Assembly (NCBI RefSeq): GCF_964204645.1
Contig: NC_134032.1
Span: forward strand, 14,502,275 to 14,566,274
Direction: 5' to 3'
Length of the DNA: 64,000 nt
Source of the DNA: Tubulanus polymorphus
Taxonomy: Eukaryota; Nemertea; Palaeonemertea; Tubulaniformes; Tubulanidae
This document shows positions 21,311 to 32,891 of the stretch, one piece after another. Below the pieces are notes generated by a model. The model saw nothing but the letters and a program-made list of their open reading frames with translations, made no database searches and was not told the origin of the DNA. The translations under genes and the position numbers were made by a program. Within the stretch, counting starts at the first letter, position 1. Every line of letters starts with the position of its first letter.

Positions 21311-23176
21311 ATGGCCGCCACCACTGCTGCTGCTGATTCGTCAATAAAGAGACAACATGTATCATCAGACTTTATACAGCTGAGTGGAATACCTACACAT
21401 GTGATGAAATACGGCAAATTAGATTTAAACCCTGACAAATATCTGATTCTAGTTATACCAGGTAATTACTACTTAAAAGGGATGTCTGGGTGTATCAGGG
21501 TGTCCTGAATTCAAACCCAGTCTGGTCTGGGTGAATAAGAGTGTCCCGGGTTCGAACCCAGTAACTACTCGCGCTGAGAGGATAAACAGGGATGTCCCGG
21601 GTTCGAACCCAGTACGATCTGGGTGTAATGGGGTTTCCCGGGTTCAAACCCAGTCTGGTCTGGGTGTATTGGGGTGTGGGGTTCGAAGCCAGTCAGGTCT
21701 GGGTAAACAGGGATGTCCCGGGTTCGAAGCCAGTCTAATGACATCAGTAGTAGAATGATTTTATGTATTGATTTTTGACAGGTAACCCTGGTATCATAGA
21801 ATACTATGAACACTATATGGAAGAGTTATTTACTCAGTCAAACTGTCAGATTCCAGTTTGGGGAATCGCTCATGCTGGACATGTTAAAGTTCCTAAACAT
21901 ATTAAATATTCAGGTAGGATCTACTCTTATTTCATTCTCTTTCTCCGTGTGAATATTGGTTATTTTGACCAAAGAATTGACATCCAGGACCCAGTTCTAC
22001 AGTTCCTGATACCAGTTCCACAGTTCTGGACCCTGTTCCACAATTCTAGATCCAGTTCCACAGTTCTGGAGTCAGTTCCTCAGTTCATGACCCAGTTTCA
22101 CAGTTCCTGATACCAGTTCCACATTCTGGACCCAGTAACACAGTTCTAGATCCAGTTCCACAGTTCCCAATTCCACTCTTACAGTTCCGGACCCTGTTCC
22201 ACAGTTCCTGATACCAGTTCCACATTCTGGACCCAGTAACACAGTTCTAGATCCAGTTCCACATTGTGAACCCAGTTTGTAAAACTTAAAATTAGTTCAT
22301 CATATCTGATATTATAACTCGTAGAACCGGCAATTGTGGAAGTGGATCATCCTGGTTTTGTAAATACTGATTCGAATTCGATCAGCAAATTGATGATGTC
22401 ATAGGTGGATTTTTACAAACGACATTTTATCTAGAAAATACCGCGTTTTAAAAACTGTGCGTCTCGTTTTTCTAGAGCCGGACGCCGATGTTTATTCGTT
22501 GGACGGACAAATCGCGCATAAAATCGAGTTCATCGAACGTCACGTTCCTCGCGACGCGAAACTAATCTTCGTATCGCATTCGATCGGCAGCCGCATCGCG
22601 CTCGAAATCATGAAACGTAAACCGGAATTAAACGTCGTCAAATCGTTACTGTTATTCCCGACGATCGAATACATGGCCGAATCGCAACACGGTCAAATCG
22701 CGTTTCCGTTGTTACGATATCTACGTTGGCTCGCGATCCTGATCGTGACGATTTTATCGTATCTATCGCCGATCGTACAATATCGGATCGTGCGCTGGTA
22801 TTTCCAGACGCGCGCCGTCGCCCGATGCGCGTACAACGCCAGTTTGAACCTGTTCGATCCGATATCGGCGTGTAACTCGATGTATCTCGCGTTGAAAGAA
22901 CTGGAGCAGGTCCGCGAACCGGATCTGCAAACGATCGGTCGCTATAGCGAACGTTTGATCGTCTATTACGGCGCGGTCGACCACTGGTGCCCTCTAGCGT
23001 ATTACGAGCGAATGAAAGAGCGGTTTCCCGCCGCCGAAATCTATCTATGTCAACAGGGATTCGAACACGCGTTCGTACTCGAGAGCAGCGAACAGATGGC
23101 TGAAATGTCGTGGCATTGGATCGCACGCGTCGTCGGACATTCGAATAATCCCATCGGCGACGCTATCAATTCATAA
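21311..23176 (+). CDS. LDAH: Lipid droplet-associated hydrolase
   Basis: Alpha/beta hydrolase of lipid droplets and ER with proposed sterol-ester or triglyceride-related activity (human C2orf43). Three exons: 21311-21461, 21782-21913, 22476-23176. Phase-1 junctions reconstruct VIPGNPG and DADVYSLDGQI exactly as in the family; total 327 aa (human 325). Seen: strand-turn VIPGNPGIIEYYEHYM with the oxyanion-hole NPG, HAGHVKVP, nucleophile motif SHSIGS with Ser130, a hydrophobic hairpin LRWLAILIVTILSYLSPIV for droplet targeting, acid residue in GAVDHWCP and catalytic His in FEHAF. The last exon is much more GC-rich in third positions than its surroundings. Intron 1 contains a GGTTCGAACCCAG array and intron 2 a CAGTTCCACAG array. 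Confidence 0.95.
21485..21745. repeat. B-box-like tandem array in LDAH intron 1
   Basis: About six blocks of GTCCCGGGTTCGAACCCAGT with TCTGGTCTGGGTG spacers, a shorter version (about 35-55 bp) of the 76-bp repeat at 2.2 kb. Confidence 0.8.
21985..22280. repeat. CAGTTCCACAGTTCTGGA tandem array in LDAH intron 2
   Basis: Roughly a dozen irregular 20-26 bp units of CCAGTTCCACAGTTCTGGAC, the arm sequence of the palindromic element found elsewhere in the window, in head-to-tail order. Confidence 0.85.
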
Positions 23177-24296
23177 ACCGTCATCGTTTTTCTAAAACTA
23201 ACTTCTTCCGAAATACGATTTTAAAATCAACCGAACGAGCGAAAAACGGTTTTTTGAGGACGTCTTTTTTTTAGATGCTGCAAAAACTTAAAAATGAGTT
23301 TCACTGTGATTTAAGATACAAATAACAAACCACAGTTTCATGAAAATATTTGACTTAACAATTTTTCGATTAATTGCTGAATTCTTTACTTCATGTTTTC
23401 AATGGAGGACAAAAATTCGAAACTTAACCGTTTTCAGGTTAAACTGTTTGATGAAACTGGACCCAGTTCCACAGTTCTGGGGTTAAGATTTAACTATAAA
23501 AGTCATGTACCAAGAACTTGAATTCATAGAGGGCGATATTCTTCTTGGCAAGTTACTCCTTTCAAAATTTTTGGTTATTCTTCACTAAATCAATAACTAC
23601 TTGTAATTTGCCCCAAAATATGAGCTTTATATTGATTAGTCATTTGGATAAGAGCTTTATTGTATAGAAAATGAAATTATTAATGTTGGTTTTGATGGTT
23701 TACTCATCCATTCAAGGTTTCTCTACCTTTCAACCAGCGCAGGGTTAGCGGTGTTTTTGGTTGTTGAAATAATAATCGGGGCCATATTTTTCTGTGATTA
23801 AATGTTGATTATCTTTATCTACTGCGAGAAATAAAGACATTTTTTACAATCTGAAAAATATCATTGATTTTAAGTATCTTCATTATCGTATTGTCTGATA
23901 TCTCAGTGGCGCCATCTGATGGGATAGTTGGTAGGGTCAAATTGCTGCTGAAAACATAGCAACGGTTTCTTTGAATGCTCTATTCTGATTGGTCAGATAA
24001 GGTCATTTAGCAACCAGTTGCGTATCCAAGTAACTGCCTGTTATTTGTGTCAAAGCAACCGTCGCTGGTCAAATCTTGTTTCAACTTTGTGAGGATTATT
24101 TGTAGGACAGAATTATGGGAATTTCGCTGGGATTGCGGTTGGTAGCTTTCGGTTATCGTGTCGTGCTTAGAATCAACATCAGCAACCTGTTCTTCTGATT
24201 CGCGCATCGTCATTCCATCTGAGGTTTCGTCGAGATTTAATTTTGCAAAAAACTTTGTAAAAATCTTTTTTTTAAACAAACCGTTTCTTTCACAAA
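23177..24296. other. Intergenic
   Basis: LDAH 3' flank and upstream region of the next gene. Around 23,340-23,475 lies a copy of a dispersed repeat (TTACTTCATGTTTTCAATGG ... AAACTGGACCCAG) also found at 41,985-42,120 and 54,700-54,840. No gene recognised. Confidence 0.5.
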
Positions 24297-24978
24297 ATGG
24301 ACGATATGATGGTAGATAATTTGGATGATACCGGAGAGGACAGTTTAACCGATGATGAGGAATTAAATGAGGAATTAAACGATGAAATAGATTTACCCGG
24401 CGTTGGTGCTGGGGACGCCGGACCAATCAGACAAACACGCGATTTCAACTTTTTCGATCCTCTGCAATGGCAGACGCGATCTCATCACCATGGAAACAAC
24501 GATCGTTCATTGTTGCGGTATTTAATCAGCGATATTCTGTTGTATCAAACTCATTCAACTCTCCGTAAGTTTTACCCATTTATTTAACCCTTTCAGTGCG
24601 TCTACACCGCAGTTACCGGATAGTTCCATTTTTTTTTCTCGCGCGATGGTCGACAATCTATTTTATCTGTACGTGACTTTTTCAGTTGATAATGATATAA
24701 CGACAAGTCGCCCATGCCCGAGAGAGCGTGCCCGGGTCCGCCGGGCGCGGCTACGGTATTATCAGTACGTAACACCCTCTTCTACCGCGACATCGCCCGA
24801 TGAAGATGATTCTACTTGGATGAATGTCGTCGGAGCGCTCCAACCCCGGTGGCGGCCGGTTCAATTAGGTCATGGATACGAGTACATCCTATGGTCGATG
24901 TGTTGGTTCGGTTATGTTTGGATAATGTTGTTTTTCGCGTGGAAATCTTATCAAATTCTGACAATCAGACCGATCTAA
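24297..24978 (+). CDS. Unrecognised small acidic membrane protein
   Basis: Two exons, 24297-24564 and 24686-24978, joined by a 121-bp intron (CC/GTAAGT, TTTTTCAG) in phase 1, give 186 aa. The N-terminal 45 residues are very acidic (Asp/Glu-rich, no Lys or Arg until RQTRD). Then comes NFFDPLQWQTRS and an Arg-rich stretch RERARVRRARLRYYQY after the junction, a Ser/Asp linker, and near the C-terminus one hydrophobic span YILWSMCWFGYVWIMLFFAW followed by KSYQILTIRPI. Looks like a tail-anchored or single-pass protein with conserved-looking aromatic residues. I do not recognise the family. The intron contains a fragment of the TTAA MITE (from 24,584). Confidence 0.7.
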
Positions 24979-25359
24979 ACCATAATCAACTGGAATGTCA
25001 TAATCTATCATACATCAAAATAAACAACTTGCTTTCAGACGTGATTAAACGCTTATATTTCTGAGATGAAAAGTTACGAGGATGGTAGACAGAGGGCGCC
25101 ACTTTCATTTGACTTACTTTTCCCCGGCATGTACCTGAGTCAAAGAATCTTATCGATCAGTCAAATACGTAAAGCATAGATGGAAACTGTTTATACACTA
25201 ACAATCTCTTTCCTCCGATTTTAGCTTTTGTTCACAAAATTCCCCCAACTATTCCCCGATTCCAAGTAAGTGGCGCCACCCTACTAGACTCAAGTGGTTA
25301 TTGGAAGGCAGGGGTCCAACAGCCACAACGGAGGCCACAAGACTTTTTCATAAATACAA
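24979..25359. other. Intergenic
   Basis: 3' flank of the preceding gene; nothing further recognised. Confidence 0.4.
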
Positions 25360-25562
25360 GGTTCGATCTAAGGAAATTGGAATAAACGCCACTTACCCAT
25401 AGGGCAAGCATATCTGAAATTTCGCTTACCCCCTCAAAAATGAACTTGCCCTACACAGGCAGTCCGATTGGCGGCACAATCATCCGTTGTATCAAGTGGG
25501 GGAAAAGCTTTGAGATAAATTATTGCACTCGCGGGCAATCGAACAAGTGCTTAGATCGGACC
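25360..25562. mobile_element. Short inverted-end element (GGTTCGATCTAAG), copy 1
   Basis: 203-bp element with ends GGTTCGATCTAAG and, inverted, GGTCCGATCTAAG, and internal GGGCAAGCATATCTGA and CTTGCCCTACACAGGCAGT. A second copy is at 50,133-50,387. No target duplication was clear. Confidence 0.75.
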
Positions 25563-25792
25563 ATGTATACAACACGACGCCACCTAGTGACAAAAATGTC
25601 TTGAAACTAAACAAAACTACCGGTAAATTTTCTCATACATTTTCTATAACCACAAGTAAATCTTTATTTTCTCAATAATAATATTACTGTTAACATCGTA
25701 CACATCGCACCATGAAATATATTTTATATTCATATTTATCTGTATATTTATATATTATATTCATATTTATCTGTATGATTTTAAAATGACTA

Positions 25793-26334
25793 ATGTCTAT
25801 TTATTAATTGATGAGACCTGTTTTTCTGGGATATTTTGCTTACTTTTTGGGGTACATACCTCATTTATGTCTTAACGGAATGCCAAAAATCGCGGACAAC
25901 AACTGAATATCCGATATATTTCCAGTTCTGTACCAATTAGATGGATTGGTAAAAAGACTCCTTAAGTCCAATTGAATGAGAGAGAAAATCCTCCATTTTG
26001 TGAAATTTCTTGAATTTTTACATTGTCACCATGCCTACGAAATGAAGTTATTTTTCTTGTGGGGTCTCAACAACTAAATCAGGGTGGCGTAGGCATGGTA
26101 ACAATGTTCAAATCCAAAAAATTTGACAAAATGGAGGATTTTCTCTCTCATTCAACTGGACTTAAGGAGTCTTTTTGCCAATCCATCTAATCGGTACAGA
26201 ACTGGAAATATATCGGATATTCAGTTGTTGTCCGCGATTTTTGGCATTCCGTTAAGACATAAATGAGGTATGTACCCCAAAAAGTAAGCCAAATATCCCA
26301 GAAAAACAGGTCTCATCAATTAATAAATAGACAT
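25793..26334. mobile_element. 542-bp foldback (long palindrome) element
   Basis: Near-perfect inverted repeat: arms of about 245 bp separated by a loop of roughly 50 bp (GAAATGAAGTT...AATCAGGGTGG). Ends ATGTCTATTTATTAATTGAT and its exact complement are flanked by TA on both sides. No coding capacity; a long-TIR MITE. The single strand would fold into a hairpin over its whole length. Confidence 0.92.
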
Positions 26335-26535
26335 TACACACATCTATGGCGTACACACATACGGAGATTGAAAAAGATCCGTTCGGGAAAGAAAATGTTA
26401 ATTCATCAGATTCTGCGATCACGGCTACAACAGCCAAACAACAGTGCATCCAGGACCAGTTAGTTATACAGTCATAGCTTCAAATTAAAACCAATCATTT
26501 TAGTTGTATAGCCTTACAACTTAAGGTCAGTACTT

Positions 26536-27235
26536 AAGACCAGTCAAAGCATTTTGGATCTGTAACCAATCAAACAACTTAAGACCAGTCTTAGTTCGAT
26601 TTGGTTCTATAACCAATCTAACAATTTAAGACCAGTCTCAGCTCATTGTGGTTCTATAGCCAATCTAACAACTTAAGACCAGTCTCAGCTCATTTTGGTT
26701 CTATAGCCAATCTAACAACTTAAGACCAGTCTAAGCTCATTTTGGTTCTATAGCCAAGCAACAACTTAAGACCAGTCTAGGCTCATTTTGGTTCTATAGC
26801 CAATCAACAATTAAAGACCAGTCTAGGCTCATTTTGGTTCTATAGCCAACCAACAATTTAAGACCAGTCTAGGCTCATTTTGGTTCTATAGCCAAGCAAC
26901 AACTTAAGACCAGTCTCAGCTCATTTTGGTTCTATAGCCAATCTAACAACTTAAGACCAGTCTAAGCTCATTTTGGTTCTATAGCCAAGCAACAACTTAA
27001 GACCAGTCTAGGCTCATTTTGGTTCTATAGCCAATCAACAATTAAAGACCAGTCTAGGCTCATTTTGGTTCTATAGCCAACCAACAATTTAAGACCAGTC
27101 TAGGCTCATTTTGGCTCTATAGCCAAGCAACAACTTAAGACCAGTCTCAGCTCATTTTGGTTCTATAGCCAACCAACAATTTAAGACCAGTCTAGGCTCA
27201 TTTTGGTTCTATGATAAATCTAATAACTTAAGATA
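26536..27235. repeat. 46-47 bp satellite
   Basis: About 15 copies of TTAAGACCAGTCTAGGCTCA / TTTTGGTTCTATAGCCAA with a variable CAACAA link; spacing of GACCAG is 47, 47, 47, 46, 46 bp and so on. Subtypes recur in blocks (for example the three-unit block from about 26,730 reappears from about 26,950), showing higher-order duplication. The unit is the reverse complement of the inside of the MITE at 52,064-52,203. Confidence 0.92.
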
Positions 27236-27489
27236 AGATTTAAGACCACTGTTTGACAACAACAGTCTATCGCGACTGCAACTGGACTCAAGTTCTCAAA
27301 AGATGCATCATTGAAACGTGAATTCTGTACAGTGTATTTTCTAATGGGGCTCGCCGCGCTGAGCGCTGCCGCGAGATGGCGCGCGCGTGTTAGTGGCCCT
27401 AGTGATTTGAATTTGAATTGTAAACAACATTTTATTCATCTCCGCGTTCGAGCGAATTGACGATTTGAAAAGCGCTTGAATCTATTATA

Positions 27490-29192
27490 ATGCCTCGCTA
27501 TTGTTGTGTACCCCTTTGTAAGTCAAGAGTAGGCGGATTTAAGTTCCCTACGAACACAGATTTGAAAATGAAATGGCTTGTTGCGATAAAACGACTACAG
27601 AGTAGCGAGAAATCTGCAAAATTATGGCAGCCATCGGATACAGCTATCGTATGCCATCGACATTTTTTACCAACGGACTATAAACAGACACTTACCGGTA
27701 AATATGGCTTTCCTATTGAGTTTTCCAACTAAGGTGAAATAAGCGGTCAAGATCCAAGGCAGGCTGATTCGTTTAGGCCTCAGCTTGGGCCTATCGATAT
27801 TATGCAATGTCGATGTTTTGAACTTTTTTTAAAAAGCCAGGCGCTTATTTTCATATCATCATAGTAGTTTGTTGATAACAGGATAATGATATAACTCAAT
27901 TATGATAATAACAACAATAGGCCTAATAATTTATGTGGTAGATTTATCTTTTTAATTTAAAGGTTGTTGACTTGACTGGCAGCTGTTGATCTTTGAGTAG
28001 AAATATGTTTTTTTCTTTATGTGTTTCAGGTTCTAGAAGAAAATTAAAAGAGAATGCCATTCCGCGTATATTTGCCTTCACACCACCAGTTTCCTCAGAT
28101 TCAGAGAGAGAAAGTAGAGCCAGTCGGCGAAGATTAAAACTGGAGGAAGAACCTGTACACCATGACATAGCCACTGAAGTTGAAATAGGCCTACAACATA
28201 CCAGCAATTACAGAATGGACATAATAGAGGAACCAACCAATAAAAACACTAACTTGGATAAGAATATTCAGTGTTCCCTCCTTTCAGATCAATTTTTCTG
28301 TATCGAGAGATTTATGGTGGATCCTAGGTCGATCAAATATTACACCAGTTTTAAAGACTATGAACATTTGATGATGTTTTTCAGTGTACTAGGACCTGCT
28401 GCGTACGATTTGAATTACAAATGTCAGAAACTAACACCGGTCAATCAATTTTTCTTGACATTAATCAAATTAAGGCGTGCCAAGGAAGATATAGAACTGA
28501 GTATTCTGTTCGGCATATCAGAGAGTGTAGTTTCTAGGATTGTGTTAACCTGGGTAAACTTCATGTATTTCCAATTAAGTGAAATCAATACATGGCCAGA
28601 GAGAGAAGAGATAGACTGTTTCATGCCCAGTGGCTTTAAGCATCATTTTCCGTCAACCAGAGTTATTTTAGATGCTACAGAGATTCCAATTGAAAAGCCG
28701 TCGAATGTAAAATCTCAAACTGCAACTTTCAGCACATACAAACATAAGAACACGCTTAAAACTATGGTTGGAATATCACCGAGAGGGGTCGTTAGTTATG
28801 TAAGTGAAAGTTATGCGGGTTCAACAAGTGACCGACAAATCATTGAACGATCCCAGCTGTGTTCAAACACCTCAAAATACTTCAGCTCGAATGACAGCAT
28901 CATGGCCGATAGAGGTATAATGGTACAAGATCTTTTTGCTACCAAGAACATTAAGGTGAACACCCCAACTTTATTGAAGGGCAAGAGTCAACTTGAACCT
29001 GAACAAGTAGTTCATGATCGTAGAGTAGCCAGTAAACGCATCCAAGTAGAAAGAGTAATCGGATTGTCAAAAACTTTTCTTATTTTGAAAAAAGACCTGC
29101 CGCTTAGTAAAGTCAATATGGGTTCTAGGATAGTTTATGTTTGTTTCAGTATAAGCAATTTCAGACCAGCTATTGTGAACGAATTTGCTTAA
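27490..29192 (+). CDS. THAP-domain DDE transposase (ISL2EU type)
   Basis: Two exons, 27490-27697 and 28030-29192, joined in phase 1 (ACCG/GTAAAT; GTTTCAG/GT), encode 456 aa without interruption. Residues 1-80 are a THAP zinc finger: MPRYCCVPLCKSR, the Trp in LWQPSD, and the CHRHF half site. A charged linker follows, then a DDE_Tnp_4-like domain with a helix-turn-helix-like stretch (ILFGISESVVSRIV), Asp284 in VILDATEI, Asp363 in IMADRG and Glu410 in QVERVIG. Reading through the first donor reaches a stop within 12 codons, which supports the splice. The THAP domain probably binds the element's terminal repeats; the DDE domain cuts and joins DNA. Confidence 0.93.
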
Positions 29193-29985
29193 CCTTATTG
29201 TTAATGTCTGTTAATTGATATCTAAAGTATATATTTTTGAGTTTTGTTTTGAGATTCATCGAAACCCCTGCTTTAAAGAAACATCATTGTTTCTCTTAAT
29301 AGATTATTTAGGTAAATCCCAAATTCTTAGATATCAATTATGGGCCTGGACTGTAATTAATTGTCTGTCGTTGATATTCAAAATCTGTGCGCAATATAAC
29401 CTATTTCACTTTGACTTAATCCACTCTTTTGCAGTGTTTTCAATTCAAAGGACAAACTAATTTTCATTCCAGTAACAAACCCTTTTATTGATTTAAAACT
29501 GGTAAAAACCAAAAATACAACAACGCTACATAAAATCTTTTTAAAATGCATGATAACACAGATATTTTATGTAAAATGGAAGAGTTTGAGTTTTGGGACT
29601 AAAGCATTCATGCCATAGTCAGGCGCAGCACATAATGAAATAATAAATAATCATGGTAATGAAATATGGTCAGAAAAGGAGTAAATCATTAATTTTCAAA
29701 CTTTTGACCCACCATCGTCAGTAATTATGCATATAACTACACAACCTGACAAGTATATCTGTTTGAAATAACTATATATGATAAAAAATATTGATAATAG
29801 ATGATAAAAAATATTAAAACTTAAAAGTATCAACAAATAGTAAGCCGATATTGACATGAAATCTATATCATACAATTGGGATGTACATGTATTTACAAAT
29901 TTAGTTGTATGAAGATATTAATGCCAAAAACTATGGAATCTTCGGAAAATATCCGATCTATATCTCCAGGAATAATCTAGATGTT
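29193..29985. other. Spacer between convergent transposon genes
   Basis: About 790 bp of A/T-rich 3' flanking sequence inside the transposon. No additional gene supported; AATAAA-like signals are frequent but not decisive. Confidence 0.5.
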
Positions 29986-32783
29986 TTAGAACGCATGCAT
30001 TGTTAAATACTTTGAATAGTACTTCCTATAAAAGATTTCTAATTTTGGAAGCAGAGATAGTTCACAGTGTTTTTGATCATGATAAACCCTCTCTACATAA
30101 AGGTCCTTATGAGTATAAACAACGAAATAGCACATTTTCCGTTTGCAAATATGCAACTGTCCTTGAATCTGATCATAGTAATTATGCGAACGTTTCAGCT
30201 TCTTATCTTTTGCACTAAGAAACTTGAAGTATGGCCCCGGAGCAATAAGTTCATTTCTACCGCGATACGGACATTTCACTTCAACAATGGCATCCTCAGA
30301 CACAAGGCCATCTGGGCTCGCGCCTAGATAATCTATATCTGGCCTCACATGAAGTCCGCAAGGCTGTACTTTAACGGAGAATTTACCTTCAAAAGCCGCT
30401 ATCGCCTTACTTTCGAATGTCTTTCCATGGCAAACAGCAGCATTTCTCAACGGAATATTATCGTGAAGAGATTTACACAATTTGTCGATATTGCGCCTTT
30501 TCGTGAGCGAAACAATTTCACCGAAACGAGATGCAGTTAATCGTAGCTGCCTTTCCTGAAACCATTGACTAGATTCTGCCTGCTTCCTAGTACTCCTTTC
30601 TAGTAATATTGCCTGTGTTTCATTTAACTGAAAAGGCAAAATGGAATATTAATTATAAGCACAGAGGGAAGGATAACATAGGTCACTCTCAGACACGTTG
30701 ATTAAAAACTTACCTTAATAGAGTTTTCCACCCAATATTCAAGCAAAGTTTTTTTCAGATAATCATGGTCAATTGCTGCTGTTTTGATATCGGCTTTCTT
30801 GTACTTATACTTGATGGGTAGGTCTAAAGACGATACAGAGCAGTAATTAAGGACAATTCCCCGGACATAATCCTCGTATCCAGCTGATTTCCGGTATTTC
30901 ACAGGCCTTGGATCCTCCATTGATACCTCGCGTTTCTTTGATTTTGATAGAGGTAAGTCACCAGCCTTGACAGGGGAACCTGTTAAGAAGTGACGGGTAA
31001 ATTTAAACAAGGTCACAGCCGAGCTAAAAATTGAAAACCAAGTACATTATGTAAAACATTGCCATTACATCAGAATTTATAAAAAATAAGATATATAGGG
31101 TACGAATTTGCTGAATGGTGGCGATGTAACCAAACAACTTACCAGTATAAACAGACTTGGGCTTATGGAATGTTTGTAGATTTTCCGTACACGATTTAAG
31201 TATTTCGGGAGCGTTAGGCCCATCTGATGACACAAAATTAGCAAACATCAAAAGTACAGCCGCGACATGCTTACAGGTCCCATTAGGACCCTTACCGGCA
31301 GGGCACTCACAATGGCTGTTTCTGAATTCACCAGTTGTTTGAGACAATGATATCTGGTACGAGTATGAGATCTGCAATGAAATATAAAAATAAACTAATC
31401 AACAATGTTTGCTACATTACAACCTTTTAAGAATACAGTTGTATTGCAGATTTATGTGGATTTAAAGGAGGGAATATTGTGTTATTTTGATGAAATATAA
31501 AACTGGCCTACCTTTTTTTTCATAGCAGCACCAACTAATCCAGTCAGATAAACAATTCCGCTTTTGATGAGAATACTGCAGGCTTGAACACGTTGCGATT
31601 CTATGAGCTGCTGACCCTTCTCAATAGCTTTAATGTCTTTGGTACAGTGGTTGTCCATTGCCATTCTATACGTGAAATATGCAGTTACTGTGTCAATATT
31701 GAATTTTGGCAATACAATCTTATGATCATTTGTAAGCTGTTTGAAACCGCATGTGGGCCATTCCGGAACTGTTTCTTGTGGTAATGTTATGGCCGGTCCC
31801 CTAAAATCGTTGTTACGGCCGTATGCTTCTAATCTGCAATGAACACGAAATAATCATGAAATATAAACATCTAATGTCAAAAATCATTCAATCAACTAAC
31901 AGAAAGTTGACCCAGAGTTGAAATGTTACATCGAAATGATTACTCCAAGCATGGACGTCTATACGTCCATGGTCATACAGATTTGTATTTAACTCAACTG
32001 TGTTGTGGTAAGAAGGTATATAAGTAAGGTATTCAGTTTACCGTCACCTCAAGTTGATCAGGGTTCTGACTATAATTCCAATAACATATAAAAATTCAAT
32101 AGAGACTAGACACAGCAGCAGACATGTCCAATGATTTATGGATACATTGGCAGTAAAATTTGGCATCAGCTTCAATTCATGTTCGATAGATGGCGCCAGT
32201 GGTAACTCAGCTGTTGCGATGGTTAGCTGACAAGGCGTCCTACATCCCGATAATAATCCCTACATTTCAAGATATAAACATTGCCATCTAAACTTCTCAA
32301 GGCAATCATAATATCAAATAGTGATTTAAAAAACGTTTTATCGATGACTTTTATGTGCATTATGTTTATTTTCCGGACATGAAAACCGAAAAATAATGAA
32401 AGATATCGCGGGACGGGACGCGTGGGACCGGCCATAGCCATCCTCGCAGCCCGGGCTGGTGACGGTAAACTTGTACTATACCCTGACCCACAACCCACTG
32501 AGGTTTAGCTTTCATCTCTGGATCTATTAAAACACGTTCATTTCACTTGAGCATAGGTCTAGAATCATCGATGATTTTGGCAAAAAATCACTGTTGATTC
32601 CATGATCATTGCAACATTTTTGCGCAGACTAAACGACTGAACACCATCAACCGCATGGAAATATGATCGACATTTAAATTACCTTTCAATTAGGTTGATT
32701 TTCCTCCCATAGGTTACCGCACCTCGTCGGCTTAACTCTTGTTTCAGCTTCGGTACAGTCCATGACCCGTAATTCTCTGACAT
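29986..32783 (-). CDS. SAP-SWIM-YqaJ nuclease of the transposon
   Basis: Five exons: 32683-32783, 31512-31833, 31143-31371, 30714-30979, 29986-30627, all with GT-AG borders and matching phases (2, 0, 1, 0), giving 519 aa. Order: a SAP-like DNA-binding motif at residues about 9-40 (VPKLKQELSRRG ... NLIERL) split by intron 1; a SWIM zinc finger with Cys162, Cys164, Cys174 and His176 (CEC ... CKH); a Lys-rich linker; and a YqaJ/lambda-exonuclease-type PD-(D/E)xK domain with Glu378 in GKTFES, Asp412 in LGASPDG, Glu422 and Lys424 in VEVKCP, and the YDQIQGQLHI helix. The start is the ATG at 32,783, only about 110 bp inside the right end. The nuclease probably assists excision or repair during transposition; that role is inferred. 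Confidence 0.9.
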
Positions 32784-32891
32784 TATTACAATTTAAAAGT
32801 AGGAAATCGAGCGCGGAAGTGAGCGGAAGTCGATACGCGATGGCTACTAACGCACACACGCCACCTGGTGTCCATAGCGACGGCGAGCCCC

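Larger units (their letters stand above)
27346..32891. mobile_element. Complete ISL2EU-type DNA transposon
   Basis: 5,546-bp element. Left end GGGGCTCGCCG at 27,346 and right end, inverted, GGGGCTCGCCG at 32,891. The inverted similarity continues imperfectly for about 55 bp on each side (TGGCG, GCGTGTTAGT and GCGTTAGTAGCC blocks). Both sides are flanked by AT, giving TAATGGGG and CCCCATTA at the edges. It encodes two convergent genes: a THAP-DDE transposase on + and a SAP-SWIM-YqaJ nuclease on -. That pairing is, as I recall, the hallmark of ISL2EU elements near the PIF/Harbinger group. Both reading frames are intact, so the copy may be young and active. Confidence 0.88.

Noticed and set aside
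22638-23126. 162-codon Arg/Ser-rich frame opposite LDAH
   Set aside because: Shadow of the GC-rich LDAH last exon.
26536-27235. CRISPR-like regular repeats
   Set aside because: Spacing of 46-47 bp with no unique spacers; the whole unit repeats. It is a satellite in an animal genome.
32223-32498. 91-codon minus-strand frame inside the transposon
   Set aside because: It lies in intron 1 of the nuclease gene; phase and SAP homology connect 32,683-32,783 directly to 31,833.
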